From Rhizobium sp. Q54 (GTDB lineage: Bacteria; Pseudomonadota; Alphaproteobacteria; UBA828), in the NCBI GenBank assembly GCA_945892755.1, contig CAMDDO010000022.1:1-39092 (forward strand): DNA of 39,092 bases. The letters run 5' to 3'. Shown piece after piece: positions 9,317 to 17,451 of the stretch. Made by a program: the position numbers and the translations under genes. The notes under the pieces are model-generated. The model did not search any database, had not been told where the DNA came from, and worked only from the letters and a program-made list of their open reading frames with translations. Every line of letters starts with the position of its first letter. The stretch's first letter is position 1.

Positions 9317-9787
9317 TCAGCGCGTGCGCTTGGCGGCGTCGCGTACGGCGTCGACGATGTGGGCATAGCCGGTGCAGCGGCACAGATTGCCGATCAGGCC
9401 GGTGCGGATTTCGTCATCGCTCGGATTTGGGTGCTTTTTCAAAAATTCGTCCATGTTCATCAAGATGCCGGGCGTGCAAAAACCGCATTGAAGCGCGTGA
9501 TGGTCGTTGAAGGCCTGTTGCAGCGGCGACAGCTTGCCGTCCTTGGCAAGGCCTTCGACGGTGGTCACCTCATGACCATCGGCTTGCGTTGCCAGCATGA
9601 GGCATGATTTCACCGCGGCGCCATCGAGCTGCACCGTGCAGGCGCCGCAGACGCCCTCGTAGGTGCAACTGATATGCGTGCCGGTCAATCCGGCGACCTC
9701 GCGGATGAAATCCGAGAGCAGGAGACGGATCGGCACGCTCTGTTCGAAGATTTCGCCGTTGATCGTGATTTTGACGGTTTTGTTCAT
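9317..9787 (-). CDS. Molybdenum hydroxylase small subunit, two [2Fe-2S] clusters (CoxS family)
   Basis: This 156-aa protein carries electrons from the molybdenum site to FAD. The plant-ferredoxin-type cluster is bound by the Cys residues of CTYEGVCGAC plus a later Cys in SCLML; the second cluster by CGFC and CRC in the C-terminal helical domain. Order and length match CoxS. The start is ATG 9787, with AAAGGA upstream, rather than the longer frame to 9865, which overlaps the medium-subunit gene. It lies 28 nt after the medium-subunit gene and 20 nt before the large-subunit gene. Confidence 0.93.
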   Translation of the reverse strand: MNKTVKITINGEIFEQSVPIRLLLSDFIREVAGLTGTHISCTYEGVCGACTVQLDGAAVKSCLMLATQADGHEVTTVEGLAKDGKLSPLQQAFNDHHALQCGFCTPGILMNMDEFLKKHPNPSDDEIRTGLIGNLCRCTGYAHIVDAVRDAAKRTR

Positions 9788-9815
9788 GGCTATGAATTCC
9801 TTTCGGCGCGGCGCG

Positions 9816-10697
9816 TCATTTGCCGGCGGCGCGGGCGAACGCGCTGGCCAGCACATCGGCGCCAAGCGTGCGGATCAAATTCTTGCGATAGGTGCTATCG
9901 GCCCAATGATCGCTCTGGGTTTCGATCTCGGAGGCGGCTTTGTCGAGCGCGGCGGCGAGCCCGGGATCGCCCGCTTTCTTTCCGGCGAGGGCGGCCTCGG
10001 CGCCCTTGGCGCGCTTCGGTCCCGTGGCAAGCCCGCCGACCGCCAAGCGTGCCTTGGCGATCGCGCCGCCGCCATCGAGCTCGAGATAGACCGCGACGCC
10101 GATGACCGGCAACGCATCGGTCACCACGCCCCATTTCTTATAGGCGCTACCGGCCTTGGCTGGCGCCGCCGGCAGCGTGACGGCCAGCAGCACTTCATCG
10201 TCCGCGCGCGCGGTCTCGAGCGGGCCCTTGATGAAGTCGTCGACCATCACCGCGCGCTTTTTGCCTGTCGCGGAAAGCAACTCCATCGACGAGCCGACCG
10301 CGAGATTCGCCGCCGGCATGCAGGCCGCGACATAGTTCCAGCAAAGACTGCCGCCGATCGTGCCGCGGTTCCTGACCTGTCGGTCGCCGACATGCTCGGC
10401 CGCGTCAGCCAGCGCGCCATAGGCGGTCTTGAGATTGGGATCGCTCATGATCTCGACATAGCGCGTCATAGCGCCGATCCGTATGCCACCGCCACCCGCG
10501 CTGACGCCCTTGAGTTCCTTGAGCGCCTGTAAATCGATCACGCAGCGCGGCCTAACCAGGCGCGACTTCACCGCCTGCATCAGGCTCTGGCCGCCGGCGA
10601 GGAACATCGCCTCGCCCGCCTCATATTTGCCGGCGGCCTTCAATGCCTCGTCTACCGAGGTCGGGCGCACATAGTCCTCGATGATCGCTGGATACAT
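9816..10697 (-). CDS. Molybdenum hydroxylase medium subunit, FAD-binding (CoxM family)
   Basis: This 293-aa protein is the flavin subunit of the molybdenum hydroxylase. The two FAD contacts of the family are visible: AGGQSL near residue 34 and TIGGSL near residue 113. The C-terminal CO_deh_flav_C-like domain follows. GGGGAGA precedes the ATG. Gene order is medium, small, large on the minus strand, the usual order for CoxMSL operons. No cofactor-insertion gene (CoxD or XdhC type) is present in the window, so maturation must be encoded elsewhere. Confidence 0.92.
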   Translation of the reverse strand: MYPAIIEDYVRPTSVDEALKAAGKYEAGEAMFLAGGQSLMQAVKSRLVRPRCVIDLQALKELKGVSAGGGGIRIGAMTRYVEIMSDPNLKTAYGALADAAEHVGDRQVRNRGTIGGSLCWNYVAACMPAANLAVGSSMELLSATGKKRAVMVDDFIKGPLETARADDEVLLAVTLPAAPAKAGSAYKKWGVVTDALPVIGVAVYLELDGGGAIAKARLAVGGLATGPKRAKGAEAALAGKKAGDPGLAAALDKAASEIETQSDHWADSTYRKNLIRTLGADVLASAFARAAGK

Positions 10698-10751
10698 GGT
10701 CTCTCCCCGTCGTCACGCGGCGCGCGAGCGCGCCTATGAATATCTCGCAAA

Positions 10752-11666
10752 TCAGCCGGCGAAGCGCGGCTCCGGCACGCCGCGAACGCCAAGCCCGGTG
10801 ATCTTGAACAAGCCACCCGCCAGAAATTGCGGTTTGACTTCTTTCGTGAACAGCTCATGCACCGCCGGGTGTTTCACGCGTGCCATCGAGGTCACGTAAA
10901 GCTCATCGAGCTTGGGCCCGCCGAACATTACGCTCGTGATGTTGCGCACCGGCATGCCGATCCGCCGCTCGACCGAGCCATCGGGCGCATAGCGGATCAA
11001 TTCGCCGCCGATCACCATGGCGTTCCATACATAGCCCTCGGCATCGACGGTTGAGCCGTCATAAACGCCGCGCTCGTCCTTGCACGAGGCAAAGTCGCGC
11101 TTGTTCGAGACGGTGCCCGTCTTGATATCATAGTCATAGGCCCACATGACGTTCTGGAACGTATCGGCGAAATAGAACGTTTTGTCGTCCGGGCTCCAGC
11201 ACGGGCCGTTCGAACAAATGATGCCGCCTTCGATCTTCGTTACCTTCAGGTCGGGGTCGAGCCGGAACAGACCGCAGGCTTTGAGTTCTTCCTTGTCATC
11301 CATGCCACCGGCGAAAAAGCGGCCGCGCCGATCGCATTTGCCGTCGTTCAGGCGCGTGCGCGGCTGGTCGGCATCGACCAACTGAATCAAATCGTATTTG
11401 CCGGTCTTGAAATCGAAAAAATAAAAGCCGTCGTCCATGGCGAGAACGGCGTTGCTGTTCTTGCGCAGCGCCATCGAGCCGATGTCCTTGTCGACCGTCC
11501 AATTTTCGACCTTGCCCGACTTTGGATCGAGCCGCCAAATCGCCGGCTTGCCGACCCGCCGTCCGGTGCAATCCAGCCAATAGAAGCGCTGTTCCTCGAC
11601 GTCCCAGATCGGGCCTTCGCCCAAAAGGTTCTCGCAATCCAAAAGGCACTCGATCTTGACCGTCAT
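10752..11666 (-). CDS. SMP-30/gluconolactonase/LRE family lactonase
   Basis: This 304-aa six-bladed beta-propeller belongs to the regucalcin/gluconolactonase family, metal-dependent hydrolases of lactones. Metal ligands fit E17 (in GEGPIW), N153 (in CSNGP) and D203 (in VYDGSTVDAEG); N107 and D108 (in RLNDGK) would contact substrate. It has no signal peptide. It is the first gene of the run leading to the CoxMSL-like subunits, 54 nt upstream of the medium subunit, so it may open a lactone made or used by the hydroxylase, which is inference. The upstream 163 bp (11667-11829) separates it from the divergent amidotransferase gene and should hold both promoters. Confidence 0.88.
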   Translation of the reverse strand: MTVKIECLLDCENLLGEGPIWDVEEQRFYWLDCTGRRVGKPAIWRLDPKSGKVENWTVDKDIGSMALRKNSNAVLAMDDGFYFFDFKTGKYDLIQLVDADQPRTRLNDGKCDRRGRFFAGGMDDKEELKACGLFRLDPDLKVTKIEGGIICSNGPCWSPDDKTFYFADTFQNVMWAYDYDIKTGTVSNKRDFASCKDERGVYDGSTVDAEGYVWNAMVIGGELIRYAPDGSVERRIGMPVRNITSVMFGGPKLDELYVTSMARVKHPAVHELFTKEVKPQFLAGGLFKITGLGVRGVPEPRFAG

Positions 11667-11829
11667 ACCCGCGCCTATCCGATTATTGTTCCTTTAGCCC
11701 GCGATCCTGCCTGAGCTTCGTAGGGGAGCGCAAACTAGACTGTTACGGTCGATAAACCAAGAGGTCTTACCCCTCGACGCGGCGAGCGCTTTGACCTAAA
11801 TGAACCGGGTGTCGAGACGCACGGAGCCT

Positions 11830-12579
11830 ATGCGAGTCATGCGGATTCTAGTCATTCAGCACCATTCGAACTCGGGCATGGGCCATTTGCTTCAGCCGGC
11901 CGCCGAGCGAGGTGTCGAATGGTCCTATGTGTTTCCGCTCGAGCGAGGCGACTCGATCCCCTCCAGCCCCGGTGGCTATGACGGCCTGGCGATCTTCGGC
12001 GGCACGCCGCATGCCAATGACGATGCGACCTATCCGCATTTGAAGGATATCGCGGCGCTGGTCGGGGCTTTCCATCGTGATGAGAAGCCGGTGCTCGGCA
12101 TTTGCCTGGGCTCGCAGTTGGTGGCGCGCGCCTTTGGGGCGCGCGTCTATAAGGCGCCGCAATCAGAAATCGGGTTTTACCCGGTTCGACTCAGCGCGGC
12201 AGCCAAACATGATGTCCTGCTAGGTGACGGCGTGCCCAATCAGCTTCACCTCATTGAATTCCATTACGACACGTTCGATTTGCCTTCGGGCGCGACCTTG
12301 CTCATGACCGGGGCTGATTACGCGCCTGTTCAAGCCTTTCGCATGGGCGCGACGACCTATGCGTTTCAGCCCCATTTCGAGGCGACACCAACCCAGGTAC
12401 AGGAATGGCTGGTCGGCTCGCGTCTCTGGGTCGAGGCCGAACATCCGCGCGTTCCAGCGCGCATTGGCGATGAGCTTGCGCGCCACGGCCCCGGTGCACA
12501 AGAATTTGCGCAGCGGGTCGGCGGTGCTTGGTTTGATCTGGTAGCCGCGCGGAGCCATCCGCGAAAAGGGAGACAATAA
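11830..12579 (+). CDS. Class I glutamine amidotransferase-like protein
   Basis: This protein is about 246-249 aa and has the GATase1 fold of GMP-synthase-like and YfeJ/YLR126-type proteins. Counting from the Met at 11839, the triad is C89 (in GICLGSQL), H179 and E181 (in QPHFEA), all present, so it should hydrolyse an amide such as glutamine or a gamma-glutamyl compound. There is no synthetase domain and none next door, so the ammonia acceptor, if any, is unknown. Start codons at 11800, 11830 and 11839 are all possible; GGAG lies 3 nt before 11830. The stop codon TAA overlaps the ATG of the next gene by one base (TAATG), which implies translational coupling. Confidence 0.85.
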   Translation: MRVMRILVIQHHSNSGMGHLLQPAAERGVEWSYVFPLERGDSIPSSPGGYDGLAIFGGTPHANDDATYPHLKDIAALVGAFHRDEKPVLGICLGSQLVARAFGARVYKAPQSEIGFYPVRLSAAAKHDVLLGDGVPNQLHLIEFHYDTFDLPSGATLLMTGADYAPVQAFRMGATTYAFQPHFEATPTQVQEWLVGSRLWVEAEHPRVPARIGDELARHGPGAQEFAQRVGGAWFDLVAARSHPRKGRQ

Positions 12580-13049
12580 TGGCTGCGATCAAAACGCTTG
12601 GTCTCGATCATCTTGTGCTCCGTGTGGCCAATGTGCAGCGCTCGATCACCTGGTACAGAGCCGCGCTTGGGTGCACGCTCGAGCGCGTGCTGCCTAGTTT
12701 CGGGCTCTATCAATTGCGCACCGGGCGCACCTTGATTGATTTGGTCGACATCGAAGGGCCGGTCGGCAAAATGGGCGGCGCCGCGGCCGGCGCCAAGCGC
12801 CGCAATCTCGATCATTTCTGCGTTCAACTCGAAACCTTCGACGAAAAACAGATCGTCGCCTACCTCAAGAAAAAGCGCATTGCACCGGGCAAGGTCGAAC
12901 GGCGCTATGGCGCGCTTGGCCATGGACCCTCGATGTATCTGACCGATCCGGACGGCAACACGGTCGAGCTCAAGGGGCCGCCGGACACGGATCAGACCGA
13001 GCGCATCAAGGGCGCGCGCTATCCCGGCCGAAAGCGCCGCGCCCGTTGA
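12579..13049 (+). CDS. VOC family protein
   Basis: This 156-aa single VOC protein has two beta-alpha-beta-beta-beta units. The first begins LGLDHLVLRV with a ligand His; the second begins NLDHFCVQL with another His, and the end has the family signature DPDGNTVELKG with a ligand Glu. It resembles the small fosfomycin-resistance/virulence-type VOC proteins, but no specific reaction can be assigned. AAGGGAGA lies before the ATG, within the previous gene. Its TGA stop overlaps the likely TTG start of the ABC ATPase-like gene. Confidence 0.87.
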   Translation: MAAIKTLGLDHLVLRVANVQRSITWYRAALGCTLERVLPSFGLYQLRTGRTLIDLVDIEGPVGKMGGAAAGAKRRNLDHFCVQLETFDEKQIVAYLKKKRIAPGKVERRYGALGHGPSMYLTDPDGNTVELKGPPDTDQTERIKGARYPGRKRRAR

Positions 13050-14011
13050 CGCCAGACACGGCGCCCTGCATCGCGGTTCGGGACCTGACCGTCCGTATCG
13101 GCGGCGAGGTCATTCTCGACGGGGCGAGCTTCAGCGCGCCCAAAGGCGCCATGACCATGTTGTTGGGCGATAGCGCCGCCGGCACCGCGACCGCGATCAA
13201 GGCGATCGCCGGGCTCGAGCGCCTTCAGGCCGGAACGATTGAGGTCGAGGCGCGGGATGTCACCAAGGTCAAGGCCGGACGTCGCAACGTCGCGGTCGTG
13301 TTCGAAAGTCATGCGCTTTTCCCGCACATGACCGTGTTCGAGAACGTGGCCTACCCCCTGCGCGTGGCCAAACTCGATCGCGCGGCGATCGAGGTGCGCG
13401 TGACGGAGGTCGCCCGCTTGCTCGGTTTCGCTCATGTGCTCGATAGCCTCCCGCGCGACGTTTCAGAGGGGCTGAAGCGCCGGGCGGGGCTTGCGCGCGC
13501 CGTGGTGCGCGAGCCGGCGGTGTATTTGTTCGACCGCGCGCTCTCCAGTCTCGATGATGATTTCCGTGGTGCCGCGCGCGAAGTGATCGCTTTTTTACGT
13601 GAGCGCTTCAATGCCTCCATCATCATGCCGACCAACGATGGCGCCGAAGCCATGCGCCTGGCCGATTGGTTGGTGGTGATGGCGGATGGCCACGTGCTTC
13701 AAGAGGGCGCTTCGGCCGAACTCCGCGCTCATCCGGCGACGCTCGACATCGCATCGCGCGTCTGTGTACCAGCACTTGTTCTTCGCGACGGCGGAATTGT
13801 CGCGATCGAGCCCGAAGGTGTTCGCGTTCAGGTCGTCGATGGGCCGAGCTTTTTGCTGCCGGTCGTGGTGGGCGATCTGGAAATTGGTGAGCGAGTGACC
13901 CTTGCGGCGATGCCGGCCGGGTTCAAACCAGGCGGCTGGGCATCCGTGCCACCAGAGGCTTTGCTGCTCTTTGATTCAAGCGGTACGGCGATGTCCCGGC
14001 GCCAGCCTTAG
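13046..14011 (+). CDS. Degenerate ABC ATPase-like protein (MalK/PotA type, catalytic motifs lost)
   Basis: This 321-aa protein aligns end to end with ABC ATPases of the MalK/PotA type, including ALFPHMTVFENV and a C-terminal TOBE-like part (about 240-321). Every ATP-handling motif is altered. Walker A reads GDSAAGTAT (41-49), losing Lys at 47 and Ser at 48. The Q-loop Gln is E87. The signature LSGGQ is VSEGL (139-143). Walker B LFDR has Arg164 where the catalytic Glu belongs. The H-loop His is N197. The frame is intact, so it is not decayed and may serve as a scaffold or sensor. The start is TTG 13046, overlapping the previous stop as TTGA; no later good start exists before Walker A. No permease gene is adjacent. 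Confidence 0.85.
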   Translation: MTPDTAPCIAVRDLTVRIGGEVILDGASFSAPKGAMTMLLGDSAAGTATAIKAIAGLERLQAGTIEVEARDVTKVKAGRRNVAVVFESHALFPHMTVFENVAYPLRVAKLDRAAIEVRVTEVARLLGFAHVLDSLPRDVSEGLKRRAGLARAVVREPAVYLFDRALSSLDDDFRGAAREVIAFLRERFNASIIMPTNDGAEAMRLADWLVVMADGHVLQEGASAELRAHPATLDIASRVCVPALVLRDGGIVAIEPEGVRVQVVDGPSFLLPVVVGDLEIGERVTLAAMPAGFKPGGWASVPPEALLLFDSSGTAMSRRQP

Positions 14012-14078
14012 GCGCCGATTGACGGCGCGCGCCGGGGCTGGGCAAGGTAATGACATCAGGGCATGGGAAGGACAGAAA

Positions 14079-14525
14079 ATGGCAAAAATCGGCGCGAAGG
14101 AAGTTATTGGGCGCTTCCTCGAAGCGATCAAGGCGGCGGACGGCAAGACGATGATGAGTCTGATCGCCGAGGATGCCGCCGTGGTGCTGCCAGGCACTTA
14201 CAAGGTGCCGTGGTCAGGGCGTTGGGAGGGTCATGCCAGCATCGCCCAATGTTTCCGGCTGGTCGGCGAATTTCTCGATATTCGCGGCCATGACGTGAAG
14301 CTGATCTTCGGCGAGGGCGAGCACGTGTTGGTTTTCATGTATGAGACCACGGTGGCGCGCAATACGGGGCGCGTTCTGCACCAAGACACCGCCTGGTTGT
14401 TCCGCGTGACGAGCGGCAAGATCGTGTTCTGGCAAGCGTTCGAGGATACCGAACAAATCAATTGGGCTTGGGACGACAGGGCCCGCGCGTGGGACGATGC
14501 AAGTCGGCGCGTCAAAGCCAAATAG
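14079..14525 (+). CDS. NTF2-like / SnoaL-like domain protein
   Basis: This 148-aa protein has the cone-shaped alpha+beta NTF2-like fold pattern: an N-terminal helix (VIGRFLEAIKAADGKTMMSL), then AEDAAVVLPG, and a C-terminal sheet ending in VFWQAFEDT. Family members include ketosteroid isomerases, polyketide cyclases and small ligand-binding proteins, so the reaction is unknown. AAGGA lies 9 nt before ATG 14079. It follows the ABC-like gene by 67 nt and looks like the last gene of the 11830-14525 cluster. Confidence 0.82.
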   Translation: MAKIGAKEVIGRFLEAIKAADGKTMMSLIAEDAAVVLPGTYKVPWSGRWEGHASIAQCFRLVGEFLDIRGHDVKLIFGEGEHVLVFMYETTVARNTGRVLHQDTAWLFRVTSGKIVFWQAFEDTEQINWAWDDRARAWDDASRRVKAK

Positions 14526-14581
14526 TCGCCGGCGAGTCGGTCGAAGCGAAGGGGCGCTGGATTCCGAGGAACCCTGATCTC

Positions 14582-14761
14582 CTACCCGCAGAAGAACGTG
14601 GTGAGATCCACCATGATGGCGGCGCCGCGTTCGTACCAAAGGTAGAGCGCGAGCCCGCCGACCGACGCGATGACGCCGCCAAGAACCAGCCACATCGCTT
14701 GCACCGGCACGCGCGTGCCGAGACGAAAAACGGGCTTGGTTTCTGAGATCTGGTCCAACAC
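14582..14761 (-). CDS. Small single-pass membrane protein behind the MFS gene
   Basis: A 59-codon frame begins with GTG at 14761, three bases after the TGA stop of the MFS gene, and ends at TAG 14582-14584. It reads VLDQISETKP at the start, a hydrophobic stretch at about residues 22-43 (MWLVLGGVIASVGGLALYLW), then a short tail rich in acidic and hydrophobic residues. The tight spacing suggests translation by ribosomes finishing the transporter. Tiny proteins encoded next to MFS carriers exist, and this may be such an accessory subunit. No strong ribosome binding site is visible, so expression is inferred from spacing and the membrane segment. Confidence 0.5.
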   Translation of the reverse strand: MLDQISETKPVFRLGTRVPVQAMWLVLGGVIASVGGLALYLWYERGAAIMVDLTTFFCG

Positions 14762-14764
14762 GGG

Positions 14765-16063
14765 TCAATAATGCGCCGTGGCAGGACTGGGCGCAAGACG
14801 CGACACGGGCACCTCGCGGATCGGCCAATTGCATAGGGCCGCGAACAGGCCGAGCCCTATCGAAGCCCACCACATGATTTCGTAATTGCCCGTGAGGTCG
14901 AACAGCAGCCCGCCGCCCCAACCGCCTACGAAGCTGCCGAATTGATGGCTCAAGAAAACAATGCCGTAAAGCATCGACATGTTGATCGGACCAAACATAT
15001 AAGCCACGAGACCGCTGGTTAACGGCACGGTACCGAGCCAGAGGAAGCCGAGCGCAGCGGAGAACGCGAGCACCGAGCCGGCCGAGAGCGGCAGGACAAG
15101 GAACAACACGAAGACGCCGGCCCGCAACAAATAGAGCAGGGTCAGCATGTCCTTGCGCTTGTACCGCCCGCCAAGCCAACCCCATAGGACCGCGCCAGCG
15201 ATGTTGAAAAGGCCGACCAGGCCGATCGCCCAACCGCCAAGCTCGGGCGGGGAAATGCCTTTGCCGAATAGCGTCAGACCAATGCCTGCATCGGAAATAT
15301 AGGCGGGAAGATGCGTACCGACGAAACTGACATGGAAGCCGCAGACAAAGAATCCGAGCGTGAGAAGCAGGAAGCCTCGAACCGCGAAGGCCTCGCTCAG
15401 CACCTCGCGAATGCTCTGCGTGATCGGCGCTTTGACGTTCCATGTGGCGCCGGTCTTCGGTTCGCGCAATCCGATCGCCAATGGCAACATGAGGAGCGAG
15501 GTTGCCGCGAGAATCCACATCGTGATGTGCCAATCGCCGAGCCGATCCTGCGTGACGCTCGCGAGCGGTACGATGGCGAACTGACCGAACGAACCGCCGG
15601 CTGTTGCCACGCCGAGCGCGAGCGATCGTCTGGCGGGCGGGCTTGCGCGCCCGACCGCGCCGAGGATCGGTCCGAAGCCGGCGGCGGCAAGGCCGGCACC
15701 GGTCAGAATGAGGCCGACCGTGAGCTGCGCGCCACTCGCCGCGGCCGCGACCAGGGCCATGCCGAGGACATAGACCAATGTGCCACCGGCGACCGTCCGA
15801 GCGGCCCCAAAACGGTCGGCAAGGCCGCCGACGAACGGCGAAAGAATGCCCATCACCAACAACGAGAGCGCGATGCCCAATGACCACAATTCGCGGCCGA
15901 CGCCGAGTTCAGCGGAAACCGGCTTCAGGAAAATTCCGAAGCTCTGGCGCGTGCCAAGGCCGATCGTGAGGATGAGTCCGCCGCAAAGCACCGGCAGCCA
16001 GAAACTACGGGTCATCGCGTCGTCTCTGACTTCACGAGCATCACCGCTTCGTATGACGGACAT
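14765..16063 (-). CDS. Major facilitator superfamily transporter (OFA/monocarboxylate-like)
   Basis: This protein of up to 432 aa has about 12 hydrophobic segments. The loop between segments 2 and 3 has GGLADRFGAART, the MFS motif A, and the second half repeats it as GWLGGRYKRKD. The N-terminal RQSFGIFLKPVSAELG resembles the oxalate/formate and monocarboxylate carrier groups, so an organic anion is a likely substrate. An internal ATG at codon 17 (16015) is a plausible alternative start, immediately before the first membrane segment. Neither start has a strong ribosome binding site. It is divergent from the thiolase operon over 144 bp, which suggests uptake of a compound that operon degrades. 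Confidence 0.87.
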   Translation of the reverse strand: MSVIRSGDAREVRDDAMTRSFWLPVLCGGLILTIGLGTRQSFGIFLKPVSAELGVGRELWSLGIALSLLVMGILSPFVGGLADRFGAARTVAGGTLVYVLGMALVAAAASGAQLTVGLILTGAGLAAAGFGPILGAVGRASPPARRSLALGVATAGGSFGQFAIVPLASVTQDRLGDWHITMWILAATSLLMLPLAIGLREPKTGATWNVKAPITQSIREVLSEAFAVRGFLLLTLGFFVCGFHVSFVGTHLPAYISDAGIGLTLFGKGISPPELGGWAIGLVGLFNIAGAVLWGWLGGRYKRKDMLTLLYLLRAGVFVLFLVLPLSAGSVLAFSAALGFLWLGTVPLTSGLVAYMFGPINMSMLYGIVFLSHQFGSFVGGWGGGLLFDLTGNYEIMWWASIGLGLFAALCNWPIREVPVSRLAPSPATAHY

Positions 16064-16207
16064 AGTACAATATAGGTTAGCGCCACGCTCGCCGCCAACT
16101 GGGTCGGGCGGTCGCGCGCACGGCAGGCTGGCGGGCCGGGGCGCGCCGCACCGATTGCGACACCAGGTCCGCCTGCCTATAGTTCACCGAGCAGAGGGAG
16201 GCCCCAT

Positions 16208-17407
16208 ATGCGCAAAGTCATGGTCGCCGGCACCGGTATGACCGAATTCGGCAAGTTCATGGACGCGACCGTCCGCGCGCTGACCGAGAGCGCGGTGGCG
16301 AAGGCCTTGGCCGACGCCGATACCAAGGTCGGCGAAGTCGACATGGTGTTCTTCGGCAACGCCGCGGGCGGGCTCTTGAACGGCCAGGAATGCGTGCGCG
16401 GCCAAGTCGCGACGCGCCATATCGGCCTGTTGGGCAAGCCGATCATCAATGTCGAGAACGCGTGCGCCTCGTCCTCGACCGCGTTTCATCTGGCATGGCT
16501 TGCGGTCGCCGCCGGCCAGTGCGAGATCGCCATCGCGATCGGCGCCGAGAAGATGTCTAACGAGGACAAGACCGTGCCGATGAAGGCGCTCGAGGCGGCG
16601 GCCGATCGCGCCGAGCTCGAGATGCTGAAAACGCGCATCACGCCCGACGGCTCGGGCACCGGCTCGGTTTTCATGGACCTCTATTCCGATCTGGCCAAGC
16701 GCTACATGCAGCGCACCGGCACCACCGCGCGCGATTTCGCGGCGGTCTCGGCCAAGCAGCGCAAGGCAGGCGCGCTCAACCCGATCGCCCAATTCCGAAA
16801 AGAAGTGACGGTCGAAGAGGTGCTGCAAAGCCGGATGATCGCGCCGCCCTTGACGCTCATGATGTGCTCGCCGATCGGCGACGGCGCCGCCGCGCTCGTG
16901 CTGATGAGCGAAGACTATGCCGCGCGGAAATCGATCCAGCCGGTCGAGGTGCTGGCCTGCGCGATCCGCTCGGGGCAGGGCGATGAGCCGGACGCGCCGG
17001 CCTGTGCCACGATGGCCGCGAGGGCTGCCTATGAGCAGGCCGGCATCGGCCCCGAGGATTTGAGCGTCGCCGAGATTCATGACGCCGCCGCGCCGGCCGA
17101 ATTGATTCTTTCCGAGCAACTCGGGTTCTGTAAACCGGGCGAGGCGGTCAAATTGCTGCGCTCGGGCCGCACGTCGCTCGGCGGCGCCATGCCGATCAAC
17201 CCGAGCGGTGGATTGATCTCCAAGGGCCACCCGGTCGGCGCGACCGGGGCCGCGCAGCTCGTCGAGCTCTGCGATCAATTGCGCGGTCGCTCGGGCCCAC
17301 GTCAGCGCGAGGGTGCGCGGCTTGCCTTGGCAGAAAATGGCGGCGGCTGGATCGGCAATGACGCGGCGACCGCGAGCGTTACCATCCTCGGCGCCACCAA
17401 ACATTAG
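16208..17407 (+). CDS. Thiolase family protein (SCP2-thiolase-like)
   Basis: This 399-aa protein has the thiolase fold and would cleave a 3-ketoacyl-CoA with CoA, or run in reverse. The nucleophile is C86 in ENACASSS; H291 in EIHDAAAP and H341 in SKGHPVGATG complete the SCP2-thiolase-like active site. The C-terminal Cys loop of classical thiolases is absent: the end reads ENGGGWIGNDAA. GAGGGAGG precedes the ATG. It is first in a three-gene run with an enoyl-CoA hydratase and an acyl-CoA dehydrogenase, so it likely closes a beta-oxidation-like breakdown of a specific acid. Confidence 0.9.
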   Translation: MRKVMVAGTGMTEFGKFMDATVRALTESAVAKALADADTKVGEVDMVFFGNAAGGLLNGQECVRGQVATRHIGLLGKPIINVENACASSSTAFHLAWLAVAAGQCEIAIAIGAEKMSNEDKTVPMKALEAAADRAELEMLKTRITPDGSGTGSVFMDLYSDLAKRYMQRTGTTARDFAAVSAKQRKAGALNPIAQFRKEVTVEEVLQSRMIAPPLTLMMCSPIGDGAAALVLMSEDYAARKSIQPVEVLACAIRSGQGDEPDAPACATMAARAAYEQAGIGPEDLSVAEIHDAAAPAELILSEQLGFCKPGEAVKLLRSGRTSLGGAMPINPSGGLISKGHPVGATGAAQLVELCDQLRGRSGPRQREGARLALAENGGGWIGNDAATASVTILGATKH

Positions 17408-17451
17408 TCGCGGCCCTACCGCATGCGGCTGCACCAAGCGGAGGGCTTATC

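Noticed and set aside
14214-15887. 557-codon minus-strand frame overlapping the MFS gene and the NTF2-like gene
   Set aside because: It is arginine-rich, has no recognisable motif, and lies in another frame over a clear MFS transporter; a GC-rich shadow frame.
16184-17437. 417-codon minus-strand frame over the thiolase gene
   Set aside because: Shadow of the thiolase, which has complete active-site motifs and a strong ribosome binding site.
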